Shown: positions 1-7,376 of the stretch, one piece after another
How positions within the stretch are numbered: position 1 is the stretch's first letter
Layout of the letters: each line of letters begins with the position of its first letter
From: an uncultured Lachnospiraceae bacterium
GTDB taxonomy: Bacteria > Bacillota > Clostridia > Lachnospirales > Lachnospiraceae
Reading direction: 5' to 3'
NCBI GenBank assembly: GCA_910585635.1
Contig: CAJUFE010000071.1
Location: 1 to 24,555, forward strand
Length of the DNA: 24,555 bases
Made by a program: the position numbers and the translations under genes
Notes under the pieces: generated by a model
Told to the model about the DNA's origin: nothing
The model's database searches: none
What the model saw: the letters and a program-made list of their open reading frames with translations, nothing else

Positions 1-82
1 TTGATAGTATAGATTGTTCAACTTTTCCTGTCCACACTTATATACTAACACCAGTCCTTGCAGGCCCTTACTATCTTTACAG

Positions 83-297
83 TTCCTTCTGTCTTTAAAA
101 CTCCTTCTGTCTTTACAGCTCCTTCTGTTTTACAGCTCTTTCTGTCTTTACGGCTCCTTCTGTCTTTACAGCTCTTTCTGTCTTTGCGGTTCCTTCTGTC
201 TTTACGGCTCCTTCTGTCTTTACAGCTCTTTCTGTCTTTGCGGCTCCTCCCGCCTTTACAGCTCCTTCTGTCTTTACGGCTCCTCCCGCCTTCACAG
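83..297. repeat. 18-bp tandem repeat (minisatellite) at the 3' end of arcA
   Basis: About twelve head-to-tail copies of an 18-bp unit, plus-strand consensus CTCCTTCTGTCTTTACGG. One copy (119-135) is 17 bp, and a weaker partial copy lies at about 67-82. The units tend to alternate between two variants, giving a 36-bp higher-order period. The bases at 298-315, which encode the last arcA codons, are a diverged copy of the same unit, and the copy at 280-297 contains the arcA stop codon. Read in the arcA frame, most units re-create a Leu/Pro codon followed by TAA or TGA. This suggests the array grew by slippage from the gene's own 3' end. Confidence 0.9.
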
Positions 298-1518
298 CTC
301 CTCCCGTATCAGCGGCATGCTCATGCACCTGGGGCCGCCCCTGCCCCGGGACAGCTCGGCGCTGGGCATCTCCAAGACCTCGATCCCATTCCTTTCCAGG
401 ATACTGTTGGTGATGTAGTTCCTGTCGTAGACGATCACCTTGCCGGGCGCGATGCATAACGTGTTGGATCCATCGTTCCACTGCTCCCGCTCCGACGCGA
501 TCCGGTCCCGCCCGCCGCACCGGATCATCGTCACCCGGTCCAGTCCCAGATGGGCGCCCAGCACAGCCGGGAGCGGTCCGGTCAGCTCGGCCACATGGAG
601 CTTTTCCTTCCCCTCTCCCTTGCTGAGCTCGTAGATCCTCAAGCTGTCCAATATCTCCGGATGGATCGTGAACTTGTCGTGATCCACCTGGGTCAGGACC
701 GTATCCAGATGCATAAATGCCCGTATGTTGGGGATATCCAGCGCTAAGATCGTGTCGATGGAGGCGGTCTCATCTTCAAAAATGCGCTGTGCCAACAGCT
801 CGATCGCGGCCGGCGTGGTCCTCTGGGAGATCCCCACCGCCAGGACCCGTCGGCTCAGGTTCAGGATATCTCCCCCTTCGATACTGAAGGGGTCCTCTCT
901 GGAATAATAGAACCGGGTCTTTCCGGAAAGCTCCGGATGGTGCTCCAGGATATATTTTCCATATATACTCTCTCTTCTCCTGGTCTGAGAGAACATCCGG
1001 TTCAGACTGACCCCGTGTCCGATCGCGGCAAAGGGATCCCGGGTAAAGTACAGGTTGGGGATCGGGTCCAGGATGAACTGATCGTCCGTGCCCGCCAGCT
1101 CCACTAAGGGACTGAGGCCCTTTACCTTCAGCTCATCCAACCGGACCCCGGTCATCGTCTTTAGGACCAGCTCCTTTGCATCCTCGATGGCTTCAAGGAA
1201 CCCCAAAAGGGGCTCCTGGTAGAGCAGGGCCATGCTGCCGCTCTCCCGGATGAACGCTTCGATGAACTCCCGCCGCAGCTCCGGGCTCTGCTCCAGGGTC
1301 TCTGCCATCAGATCTTCCAGATATACCACCTCCACCCCCTGGCCTTTCAGGATATCCGCAAAGATATCATGCTCCCGCCTGGCGGTCTTAAGGTAGGGGA
1401 TATCATCAAATAGAAGACGCTCCAGCTCTCTCGGGACCAGCTGCTCCAATTCTGTCCCCGGCCGATGGAGCATGACCCGCTTTAAGGTCCCGATCTCACT
1501 TGTCACATGGATCGACAT
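292..1518 (-). CDS. arcA: arginine deiminase
   Basis: Hydrolyses L-arginine to citrulline and ammonia in the cytoplasm, the first step of the arginine deiminase (ADI) energy pathway. The 408-residue length fits the family. Visible hallmarks are FTRDPFAAIG (catalytic Asp region), EGGD, HLDTVLTQVD (catalytic His/Asp) and a C-terminal GGPRCMSMPL in which Cys398 would be the nucleophile. The start is the ATG at 1516-1518, preceded by AAGGAGG at good spacing; the reading frame is open upstream, but that stretch has no ribosome site and is unlike the family. No ornithine carbamoyltransferase or carbamate kinase gene is adjacent, so the rest of the pathway would be elsewhere. A weak promoter (TACAAT at 1607-1612 on the minus strand) lies upstream. 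The stop codon lies inside the 18-bp repeat array. Confidence 0.95.
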   Translation of the reverse strand: MSIHVTSEIGTLKRVMLHRPGTELEQLVPRELERLLFDDIPYLKTARREHDIFADILKGQGVEVVYLEDLMAETLEQSPELRREFIEAFIRESGSMALLYQEPLLGFLEAIEDAKELVLKTMTGVRLDELKVKGLSPLVELAGTDDQFILDPIPNLYFTRDPFAAIGHGVSLNRMFSQTRRRESIYGKYILEHHPELSGKTRFYYSREDPFSIEGGDILNLSRRVLAVGISQRTTPAAIELLAQRIFEDETASIDTILALDIPNIRAFMHLDTVLTQVDHDKFTIHPEILDSLRIYELSKGEGKEKLHVAELTGPLPAVLGAHLGLDRVTMIRCGGRDRIASEREQWNDGSNTLCIAPGKVIVYDRNYITNSILERNGIEVLEMPSAELSRGRGGPRCMSMPLIREEL

Positions 1519-1775
1519 GGGATCCCTCCTTTTTCTTGTTCCGTATTCCGATATCTCCATCTTATCGCAAAAAACCTATGCATAACGGACAATGGCCTCC
1601 TATCTTATTGTATTTAAACTTTCATTTTGACAGAGAGATGCATAAAAAAACATCATATCCGCTCTCCATCTTTGGGCAAATAGACAGATCACACCTCTCG
1701 CGTACCTTCTTTAGTGGTCATACCGGACAGGATGTCCAGCCCGATGCCCACCGCAGGTCCTCTGTGCTCATTTTT

Positions 1776-1806
1776 GGTAACCGTTCAGACACCCTGAACG
1801 GTTGCC
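1776..1806. other. strong 13-bp hairpin downstream of the Gate-domain gene
   Basis: An inverted repeat (1776-1788 with 1794-1806, 5-nt loop, one G-U pair) starts four bases after the stop codon of the minus-strand Gate-domain gene. The only T-run (1808-1812) lies on the plus-strand side, so it looks like a terminator for plus-strand transcription, although no plus-strand gene precedes it. On the minus strand it would still give a stable 3' end. No other gene was seen between this gene and arcA. Confidence 0.6.
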
Positions 1807-1810
1807 ATTT

Positions 1811-2986
1811 TTACCCCAGCAATAAAAAAAGTAGGTGCGCCGAGATCCCCGCGGCGATCCCGCCGATCGTATGGCTCATGATCGCTCTCCCGGTCAGCTT
1901 TCCGCATTTTAGGCTGTCCATCATGGCTACATGGGTGCTGAGATACCCGCTCCAGCACATGCACATGGCCGTGAACACCGCCACATCATTAGCGCCGGCG
2001 GCCCCTTTCTCCACCATGGCCGGCACCAGGCCGATCGCGGCCCCTGCCGCTCCCAGGGCCGTCACCGGTACAGCCACCGCCTCGGGGCTGGCGAAACCAA
2101 ACAATGGCTCCAGGATGGCGCTCAGCTTTGCGCCCAGCCAGGGCAGCAGGGCGACCCCTTCACAGGCCGCGCCCGTATAGCTGCCATCTGCCGACGCGCC
2201 ATTGGAGAGCATCAGGACCGCTGTGCAGATGACCAGCACCCCGGGTATGATCCCAAGGCCCATATCCACCCCGCTCCGGCCGCCCTCCAGCAAAGCCTCC
2301 ATAAAGCGCTCCCCTACGCTCCCGTTCCGGACCTTCCGATAGCGGCTGCTGTCCATACTGCCTGCCGCGTCCCTGCCCAGACACCATTCCTCCGTCACAT
2401 ACTCCCGCTTTGTAAAGCGGAGCATGATGCGCACGCTGATGATGCTCCCGATCACCGCCCCTACATTCCCCAGCAGCGCCGCTCTCACCAGGCTCTCCCC
2501 GGAAGGCAGCCGGATCCCTGCCATAAAAGCGGTGATGATCATCCCCATGCCAAATGAGGTCCCCATATTGGTCAGCGCCGGGAGCTGGTACTTCTTAAAA
2601 TAGCACCGGAAGCCCTGATCCTCCGCTAATGTGAGGATCGCCGGGTTATCGGACAGGTAGGTGGCAAAGACCCCCACGATGCTGGCTCCCGGCAGCCCGT
2701 AGAGCGGCCCCATCAAGGGGGAGAGCAGCGTATTGAGCAATGCCACGACGCCAAATTCCGTCAGCAGCCCGGCGACAGCCCCTGCCAGCACCGCGATGGC
2801 CATGATGTAGAGCACCGTGTCCAACAGCAGGTCATATGCAGTCTCCATCATGGTGTTCATCATGTTCACCACCCCCATACGCGCTGAAAGGCCTGCAAAA
2901 AAGGCCCCGAAGCCTGCGATGAACAGAAAGCTCTCGACCCCCACCACCGGCCTGTAGCCCGGGAGCTTTGACATTGCAGATGACAT
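1811..2986 (-). CDS. Gate-domain (nucleoside-recognition-like) integral membrane protein
   Basis: A 391-residue polytopic membrane protein. It has hydrophobic segments near residues 15-37, 55-80 and 85-110, a conserved-looking block around 110-165 (YLSDNPAILTLAEDQGF, then GTSFGMGMIITAF), and further segments at about 170-190, 240-270, 300-325 and 360-390. The arrangement resembles Gate-domain proteins (Pfam Gate), related to nucleoside transporters and spore maturation proteins. The substrate is unknown. It is on the same strand as arcA and ends 292 bp upstream of the arcA start, so a transport role linked to arginine metabolism is possible but only inferred. The ATG at 2986 is preceded by GAGGGA. 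An extended -10-like TGTTATGAT sits about 40 bp upstream on the minus strand. Transport is likely but unproven. Confidence 0.7.
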   Translation of the reverse strand: MSSAMSKLPGYRPVVGVESFLFIAGFGAFFAGLSARMGVVNMMNTMMETAYDLLLDTVLYIMAIAVLAGAVAGLLTEFGVVALLNTLLSPLMGPLYGLPGASIVGVFATYLSDNPAILTLAEDQGFRCYFKKYQLPALTNMGTSFGMGMIITAFMAGIRLPSGESLVRAALLGNVGAVIGSIISVRIMLRFTKREYVTEEWCLGRDAAGSMDSSRYRKVRNGSVGERFMEALLEGGRSGVDMGLGIIPGVLVICTAVLMLSNGASADGSYTGAACEGVALLPWLGAKLSAILEPLFGFASPEAVAVPVTALGAAGAAIGLVPAMVEKGAAGANDVAVFTAMCMCWSGYLSTHVAMMDSLKCGKLTGRAIMSHTIGGIAAGISAHLLFLLLG

Positions 2987-3167
2987 CTTTCGTCCCTCAC
3001 TTTCCTGTATCTTATGGGATGATCATAACAGCTTTTTTGATAAAACATTGGACAAAAAGCAGGGTTTTTTATGTATTTTAACGGATATCGCGATTCTAGC
3101 CAGACCGTTCTTGATCTTACACGGATACTTGGTGCACAGATCATCGGCCCCCTCCGATCCGGCACAC

Positions 3168-3191
3168 AAAAAAGGAGCCATTTCTGGCTCC
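3168..3191 (-). terminator. intrinsic terminator of the RNHCP gene
   Basis: On the minus strand, a 7-bp stem (GGAGCCA/TGGCTCC, 4-nt loop) is followed directly by six T residues, 28 bp after the stop codon of the RNHCP gene. This is a standard Rho-independent terminator. Confidence 0.85.
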
Positions 3192-3218
3192 CTTAAAAAG
3201 CATGAAAAACACCGCCCA

Positions 3219-3644
3219 TCAGCGCAAAGACCCTTCACCGCCCATCAACGCCGTCAGCTCTTCGATCCGCTCTATCGGGAACGGCGGTCCGCACAAAGGC
3301 TTCATGGCGATGGACATCAGCTTCATGGGGTTATCATCTGCCGCCACCCGGTTGGATGACAGGCTGCCGCATCTCCGGCACCGATGGATGATCGCCCACT
3401 CCCCATCTCTCCTTACCCATACCGCGATCGGATCCATGATCCCCCCACAGTCAGCAGCCCGGTCCCCTGGTTCGATATCCACATGAAGGCTGCACAGGCA
3501 ATTAGGGCAATGGTTCCTGTGATCTGTCCCCGCCCCCTGCGGGACGACCATCCGGTCGCAGACCCTGCAGGTGAACACCTCGTCACAGGCGTGGGTCTTA
3601 TAATAGCTTTTGTCATACTTTTTCCGTTTATTTTCACGGTCCAT
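3219..3644 (-). CDS. RNHCP domain protein (zinc-ribbon-like)
   Basis: A small cysteine-rich cytoplasmic protein of about 141 residues. It contains the signature DHRNHCPNCLCSLHVD that names the RNHCP domain, preceded by CRVCDRMV and followed by HRCRRCG, so several Cys pairs could bind zinc. The family's function is not established. Two adjacent ATGs (3645-3647 and 3642-3644) follow AGGAGG with 5 and 8 nt spacing; the second was chosen for its better spacing. The frame is open further upstream to 3758, but that extension is unlike the domain and its ATG sits too close to its own ribosome site. It is a single-gene unit with a promoter at 3803-3831, a structured leader and a terminator. Confidence 0.85.
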   Translation of the reverse strand: MDRENKRKKYDKSYYKTHACDEVFTCRVCDRMVVPQGAGTDHRNHCPNCLCSLHVDIEPGDRAADCGGIMDPIAVWVRRDGEWAIIHRCRRCGSLSSNRVAADDNPMKLMSIAMKPLCGPPFPIERIEELTALMGGEGSLR

Positions 3645-3680
3645 CATTCTTTCCTCCTGAAGGTCTTTTTCATCTGCCTT

Positions 3681-3719
3681 CCGGGAGGTCTGCCGGGTTA
3701 TCGCACACAAACCTCCCGG
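3681..3719 (-). promoter_or_regulatory. leader with two competing hairpins upstream of the RNHCP gene
   Basis: In the presumed 5' leader, a 9-bp perfect stem (3681-3689 with 3711-3719) overlaps a mutually exclusive 6-bp stem GCCGGG/CCCGGC. A second small stem (GAAGG/CCTTC) then sits just before the AGGAGG ribosome site. Competing stems ahead of a ribosome site are typical of leader-based control, but no known riboswitch was recognised and no U-tract follows the stem. Confidence 0.4.
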
Positions 3720-3802
3720 CTTGATACGACAGTCGCTCCGTTGTTCTTCAAACAGCATTCTCCTTCCTATCTCTTATGTTTTCGCAAACCCGCGACTACT
3801 TC

Positions 3803-3831
3803 AGTATAACAGGAGCTCTGTGTTTTGGCAA
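3803..3831 (-). promoter_or_regulatory. sigma-A-type promoter for the RNHCP gene
   Basis: The minus strand reads TTGCCA, 17 bp, TATACT, with TG one base before the -10 box. This is a near-consensus promoter pointing at the RNHCP gene. The start of transcription would be near 3796, giving a leader of about 150 nt. Confidence 0.65.
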
Positions 3832-3949
3832 TATCCTTTTCGATGATCAAGATCTACCGGCGTCACCTTTTGTGCACTCGGATATTCATACATATCCAAG
3901 GGTTTTTTGACAAATTATACTGATCATATATCGATATGTGAGGTGTGAT

Positions 3950-4153
3950 ATGATCAGTTATGAACCGCTTTTTAAGACGATGAAAAGAAAGGGGATCACG
4001 TCCTACCGGCTTCAAAAGGAAGGTTTTTCCAGAGCCACCTTCTACAGCATCAAGCAGGGCAACAGTATCTCCACGAACACGGTGGATCAATTATGCAGAC
4101 TATTAAAATGTAATGTGTATGACATCATGGAATATCGGGAAGATCTGGGATGA
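3950..4153 (+). CDS. small Cro/CI-type helix-turn-helix regulator
   Basis: A 67-residue protein that is almost entirely one DNA-binding domain. It starts MISYEPLFKTMKRKGITSYRL; the recognition region RATFYSIKQGNSISTNTV and the segment DQLCRLLKCNVYDIMEY are typical of the XRE/HTH_26 family. The start is the ATG at 3950, after GTGAGGTG; the upstream in-frame ATG at 3938 overlaps that ribosome site. A TTGACA lies at 3907-3912, but its -10 box is unclear. A palindromic ATATCGATAT just before the gene could be an operator. Its target is unknown; it may control itself or neighbours. Confidence 0.8.
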   Translation: MISYEPLFKTMKRKGITSYRLQKEGFSRATFYSIKQGNSISTNTVDQLCRLLKCNVYDIMEYREDLG

Positions 4154-4313
4154 ACGGTCACGTTCTCCCCTGCGCCACAGCATCCTGTCGCATAGGTATG
4201 CCGCAAAAGGTCCGTTTCCGGATCGTCCCCTCCACCCAGCCTATGAAAAGCAACAGATGCGTAACAGTCCAGGGCAGATGCTGCATCTGGCACATTGTCC
4301 GCAAAAATAAGGA

Positions 4314-4342
4314 TTGCGCCGCACGTGATCCTATGGTATGCT
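4314..4342 (+). promoter_or_regulatory. possible promoter for the mgtE leader
   Basis: TTGCGC, 17 bp, TATGCT lies in the 575-bp gap between the HTH gene and mgtE. It is only a moderate match to consensus. I see no gene in 4154-4313, only short unconvincing frames. Confidence 0.35.
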
Positions 4343-4358
4343 TATCCTAGTAGTCACT

Positions 4359-4728
4359 GTGTGCAGTAAATTGCTGCACGCCTATTTGATCTTTAGATTA
4401 AGAGAGGTGAGACCATGGACGACAGTTGTAGTCGGAGCGAAGACATCGTTTTCCCATATCGTCAGGATGCAGACAGCAGCCGGTCGTCCGACCCGTAGGC
4501 TGCCCCTCTGCTATGCCCCAGATCCTTCATCCTACCGATATCGGAAGACCATTGTCCGTTTCTAACACTACACGAGTCAAAAGGCAGGTGTAGCACAGAC
4601 ATGTCCGGGAGGACAGACGGCAATGGTATTTTTATGCCCTTTTTTCATATGCCGTCCGCGCTATACCGGCCTTTACGCAGCAGATCATAGGATCTGCTCT
4701 GAACGATGTGTAAAGGAGGACGGAAAGG
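4359..4728 (+). promoter_or_regulatory. long structured 5' leader of mgtE, possible attenuator or riboswitch
   Basis: The bases ahead of mgtE can form an ordered series of stems. They are GTGTGCAG/CTGCACGC (4359-4381); a nested hairpin at 4469-4511 (GCAGA, GCAGCC and GGTC closing in turn); CTACAC/GTGTAG (4568-4593); TGTCC/GGACA (4602-4615); and GACGGCA (4616-4622) with TGCCGTC (4650-4656), which competes with a short stem followed by six T at 4640-4645. Last comes CTTTAC (4671-4676) with GTAAAG (4710-4715), which overlaps the start of the AGGAGG ribosome site and encloses GCAGATC/GATCTGC. GGACGAC (4417-4423) can instead pair with GTCGTCC (4483-4489), breaking the nested hairpin. mgtE genes are often under M-box magnesium riboswitches; I could not fit the M-box consensus here. 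Confidence 0.5.
4415..4498 (+). CDS. possible 27-residue acidic leader peptide upstream of mgtE
   Basis: An ATG with AGAGGTGA nine to ten bases upstream opens a 27-codon frame beginning MDDSCSRSEDIVF and ending SSDP before TAG. It spans the strand GGACGAC and most of its pairing partner, so translation would change which leader stem forms. Acidic or proline-containing leader peptides control magnesium transporter genes in enterobacteria; extension of that idea to this gene is inference. Conservation in related genomes is not known to me, so this may be chance. Confidence 0.3.
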   Translation: MDDSCSRSEDIVFPYRQDADSSRSSDP

Positions 4729-6168
4729 ATGACAGAAAAGAACAAGAACATACTCCCGGCGCAGGCCGAAGCAGCCTTAGCGGCACAGCGTCCCGATCAC
4801 CCGGACTACAGGGCGAAGATCGTGGAGCTCCTCCGCAGCAACCTGACCCCCAAGATCAAGCAGGAGCGGATCTGGACCTATCACGAAAAGGACATCGCCT
4901 CGGCCCTGGACCTGCTCACCGCGGAGGAGCGGGGCAGGCTATACCGGATCTTAGATGCCAAAACATTGGCCAATGTCCTGGAATACCCGGACGATCCCTT
5001 TACCTATATCAACGAGCTGAACCTGCGGCAGCGGATCGACGTGCTGCTCCAGTTCGAGATCGCCGCCACCGTAGGCTATCTCCGCCAGCTGGACAAAGCC
5101 GACCGCAATACCCTGCTGGATCTGATGGACGATGCCACCCGGCGCGAGATCGTCCTGCTCAGCTCCTTTGACGAGGACGAGATCGGGAGCCAGATGACCA
5201 CCAACTATATCGTGATCCGACAGGGCCTTAGCGTCCGGGAGGCCATGGCGGCACTGACGGAGCAGGCTGTAGAGCATGATAACATCTCCACGATCTATGT
5301 GGTGGATGAGACGGAGACCCTGCTGGGCGCTATCGACTTAAAGAAGCTGATCATCGCCCGTGATGATACCAGCCTTGACGCCATCACCATGACCTCCTAC
5401 CCCTATGTGTACGCGGATGAGCTGATCGAGGACTGCATCAGCCGCATCGTGGATTACTCGGAGGATTCGATCCCGGTCTTAGATCAGGACAATAAGCTGC
5501 GGGGCGTCCTGACCTCCCAGGATATCACCCAGCTGGTGGACGATGTGATGGGCGACGATTATGCCAAGCTGGCCGGCCTGTCCTCGGAAGAGGATCTAAA
5601 GGAACCGCTGAAAAAGAGCATCCTGAAACGGCTGCCCTGGCTGGTGGTCCTGCTGGCCCTGGGACTGGTGGTATCCAGTGTGGTGGGTGTCTTCGAAGGT
5701 GTCGTCGCCCACATCCCCCTGATCATCGCCTTCCAGTCCCTTGTGCTGGATATGGCCGGAAATGTGGGCACACAGTCCCTGGCCGTCACGATCCGGGTCC
5801 TGATGGATGAGCGGATAGCCGGCCGGCAGAAGCTCTATCTGATCGGAAAAGAGGTCCGGGTGGGCCTGGTGAACGGGCTGATCTTAGGGGTGCTCTCCTT
5901 TGTCTCCATCGGGCTGTACCTGATGCTGTTCAAAGGGCAGCCGCCCCTCCCGGCATTTGCCGTATCCTTCTGTACCGGGATCGCCCTGCTGGTGGCTATG
6001 GTCTTATCCAGCCTGTCCGGCACCGTCATCCCCCTGCTCTTTAAAAAGATCCACATCGATCCCGCCGTGGCCTCCGGCCCCCTGATCACCACGATCAACG
6101 ACCTGGTGGCCGTCGTCGCCTACTATGGTCTGGCCTGGGTGCTGCTGATCGAGCTGCTGCGGCTGTAG
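4729..6168 (+). CDS. mgtE: MgtE-family magnesium transporter
   Basis: An inner-membrane Mg2+ channel/transporter of 479 residues, the normal family length. Residues about 20-130 form the MgtE N domain. About 135-265 form a paired CBS domain that senses Mg2+ (IYVVDETETLLGAIDLKKL, IPVLDQDNKLRGVLTSQD). About 290-479 carry five membrane segments, including the pore motif DMAGNVGTQS and ITTINDLVAVVAYYG, which holds the conserved pore Asp. The start ATG follows AAAGGAGG at good spacing. It is preceded by an unusually long, structured leader, which suggests control at the RNA level. Confidence 0.95.
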   Translation: MTEKNKNILPAQAEAALAAQRPDHPDYRAKIVELLRSNLTPKIKQERIWTYHEKDIASALDLLTAEERGRLYRILDAKTLANVLEYPDDPFTYINELNLRQRIDVLLQFEIAATVGYLRQLDKADRNTLLDLMDDATRREIVLLSSFDEDEIGSQMTTNYIVIRQGLSVREAMAALTEQAVEHDNISTIYVVDETETLLGAIDLKKLIIARDDTSLDAITMTSYPYVYADELIEDCISRIVDYSEDSIPVLDQDNKLRGVLTSQDITQLVDDVMGDDYAKLAGLSSEEDLKEPLKKSILKRLPWLVVLLALGLVVSSVVGVFEGVVAHIPLIIAFQSLVLDMAGNVGTQSLAVTIRVLMDERIAGRQKLYLIGKEVRVGLVNGLILGVLSFVSIGLYLMLFKGQPPLPAFAVSFCTGIALLVAMVLSSLSGTVIPLLFKKIHIDPAVASGPLITTINDLVAVVAYYGLAWVLLIELLRL

Positions 6169-6205
6169 GCAGCTATTGCAGGACCTTGTGTTTTCTGCTA
6201 TTGTA

Positions 6206-6227
6206 GATCCTGACAAAGGGCAGGATC
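6206..6227 (+). terminator. weak hairpin between mgtE and the beta-lactamase gene
   Basis: GATCCTG and CAGGATC form a 7-bp stem with an 8-nt loop in the 86-bp gap after mgtE. The T-run nearby (GTTTTAT) is eight bases away and short. It could be a weak terminator, or a 5' structure for the next gene. Confidence 0.3.
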
Positions 6228-6254
6228 GATGCTCGTTTTATAAGGAGGCCTAAC

Positions 6255-7343
6255 ATGCAGCAACGGACCCCCATCCGTATCGCCATCACAGCTTTTATCC
6301 TGTCCGCCCTGCTATCTGGCTGTGCTCCCGGACAGACGGATCCCATCTCGCTCCAGGCAGAGACCGCAACAGACCGGTACAGCCAGACGAATCCTTTATC
6401 GTCACAGACAGGGACCGCAACAGACTGGTACAGCCAGACGGATCCTTTATCGTCACAGACAGATATCGCAGCAGTCCAAGACAGACCGGAGGATACCTTG
6501 GACCTGGAGATCGGCATATCCCCTCCTGCGGCCACATCAGAGACGCTATCGGAGACCACTGCTGCCGTCCCTGTACCTCCATCGACCATATCCTGTCCGG
6601 AATGGGCCGCCTATCTTGACGGTCTTAACGGTGCTGTCGTGGTCTTCGACCCGGCAGAAGGTTCTTTTCATGTTTACAACGGAGATCTGGCCGATGCCCG
6701 CCGCTCCCCCTGCTCCACATTCAAGATCGTCTCCTCTCTGGTGGGGCTGGAAGAAGGCGCGATCGACCCCCCAGACTCCACCCGCCCTTGGAGCGGTCAG
6801 GTCTTCTGGAACGATGACTGGAACCAGGATATGGATCTGTACACGGCCTTCCGTACATCCTGTGTATGGTATTACCGGCAGGTCATCGATGACATCGGTC
6901 CGGACGCGATGCAGGCGGCTCTTAGAGAGCTCCGATACGGCAACTGTGACCTATCGGACTGGTCCGGCAATCTGAACACCAATAACCATGACCCGGCGCT
7001 CACCGGGTTCTGGATCGAGTCTTCCCTGAAGATCTCCCCCAGAGAGCAGACCCAGGTCCTGGAACGGATCTTTGGCGAAGCGTCCCCCTATCCTCCGGAT
7101 ACAAAAGCGCTCCTTGAAGAGGTCATGCTCCTTCCAGAAACCAGCCAGGACGCCTGCAGGATCTATGGAAAGACAGGCATGGGAAAAAAGGACGGCGTAG
7201 TGGTGGATGCCTGGTACACAGGCTTCGCGGATGTAGGCCGCCGGATCTATTTCTGCGTCTATCTGGGCGAGACAGCCGGACGGGATGTGTCCAGTGTGCT
7301 GGCACGAGAGATCGCGGTCACCTTGATCCGGGAGCATTTTTAA
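6255..7343 (+). CDS. lipoprotein class D beta-lactamase
   Basis: Hydrolyses beta-lactams by an active-site serine and is predicted to be anchored on the outer face of the membrane. The N-terminus is a lipoprotein signal ending LLSGC (Cys23). A low-complexity linker (about 30-112) contains a duplicated 17-residue segment. The catalytic domain (about 114-362) has the class D signature in order: STFK (154-157, catalytic Ser154), SCV (202-204), YGN (228-230), FWIESSLKISP, and KTG (306-308). This matches clostridial class D enzymes in order and spacing. The start has AAGGAGG six bases upstream. A BlaR-type sensor domain shares this fold, but no membrane sensor portion is present, so an enzyme is more likely. 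Activity and spectrum cannot be judged from sequence. Confidence 0.9.
   Translation: MQQRTPIRIAITAFILSALLSGCAPGQTDPISLQAETATDRYSQTNPLSSQTGTATDWYSQTDPLSSQTDIAAVQDRPEDTLDLEIGISPPAATSETLSETTAAVPVPPSTISCPEWAAYLDGLNGAVVVFDPAEGSFHVYNGDLADARRSPCSTFKIVSSLVGLEEGAIDPPDSTRPWSGQVFWNDDWNQDMDLYTAFRTSCVWYYRQVIDDIGPDAMQAALRELRYGNCDLSDWSGNLNTNNHDPALTGFWIESSLKISPREQTQVLERIFGEASPYPPDTKALLEEVMLLPETSQDACRIYGKTGMGKKDGVVVDAWYTGFADVGRRIYFCVYLGETAGRDVSSVLAREIAVTLIREHF
6363..6464 (+). repeat. 51-bp in-frame tandem duplication in the beta-lactamase linker
   Basis: Two adjacent 51-bp copies (6363-6413 and 6414-6464) differ at only a few bases and encode 17-residue units with the core YSQTxPLSSQT. A degenerate third copy lies just upstream, in the segment after the lipobox. 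The repeat keeps the reading frame and lengthens the tether between lipid anchor and enzyme domain. Confidence 0.85.
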
Positions 7344-7376
7344 GCTTTTATCGTAGTGCCAATGATCACAACGCGG

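Noticed and set aside
83..315. A CRISPR array.
   Set aside because: The units are contiguous with no spacers, are only 18 bp, and overlap the arcA end; no cas genes were seen.
113..520. A minus-strand frame of 135 codons encoding a six-residue repeat (GAVKTE-like), and matching repeat frames on the plus strand.
   Set aside because: It is the 18-bp array read in other frames plus arcA antisense. A period divisible by three keeps frames open by chance; there is no supported start.
2160..2387. A small minus-strand frame inside the Gate-domain gene.
   Set aside because: Out-of-frame shadow of a clearly coding gene.
4338..4565. A 75-codon plus-strand frame before mgtE.
   Set aside because: No ribosome site, no family resemblance, and it runs through the structured leader.
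4359..4728. A canonical M-box (ykoK) magnesium riboswitch upstream of mgtE.
   Set aside because: Short echoes of the conserved blocks exist in the right order, but their spacing is several times too large and the core could not be folded as an M-box.
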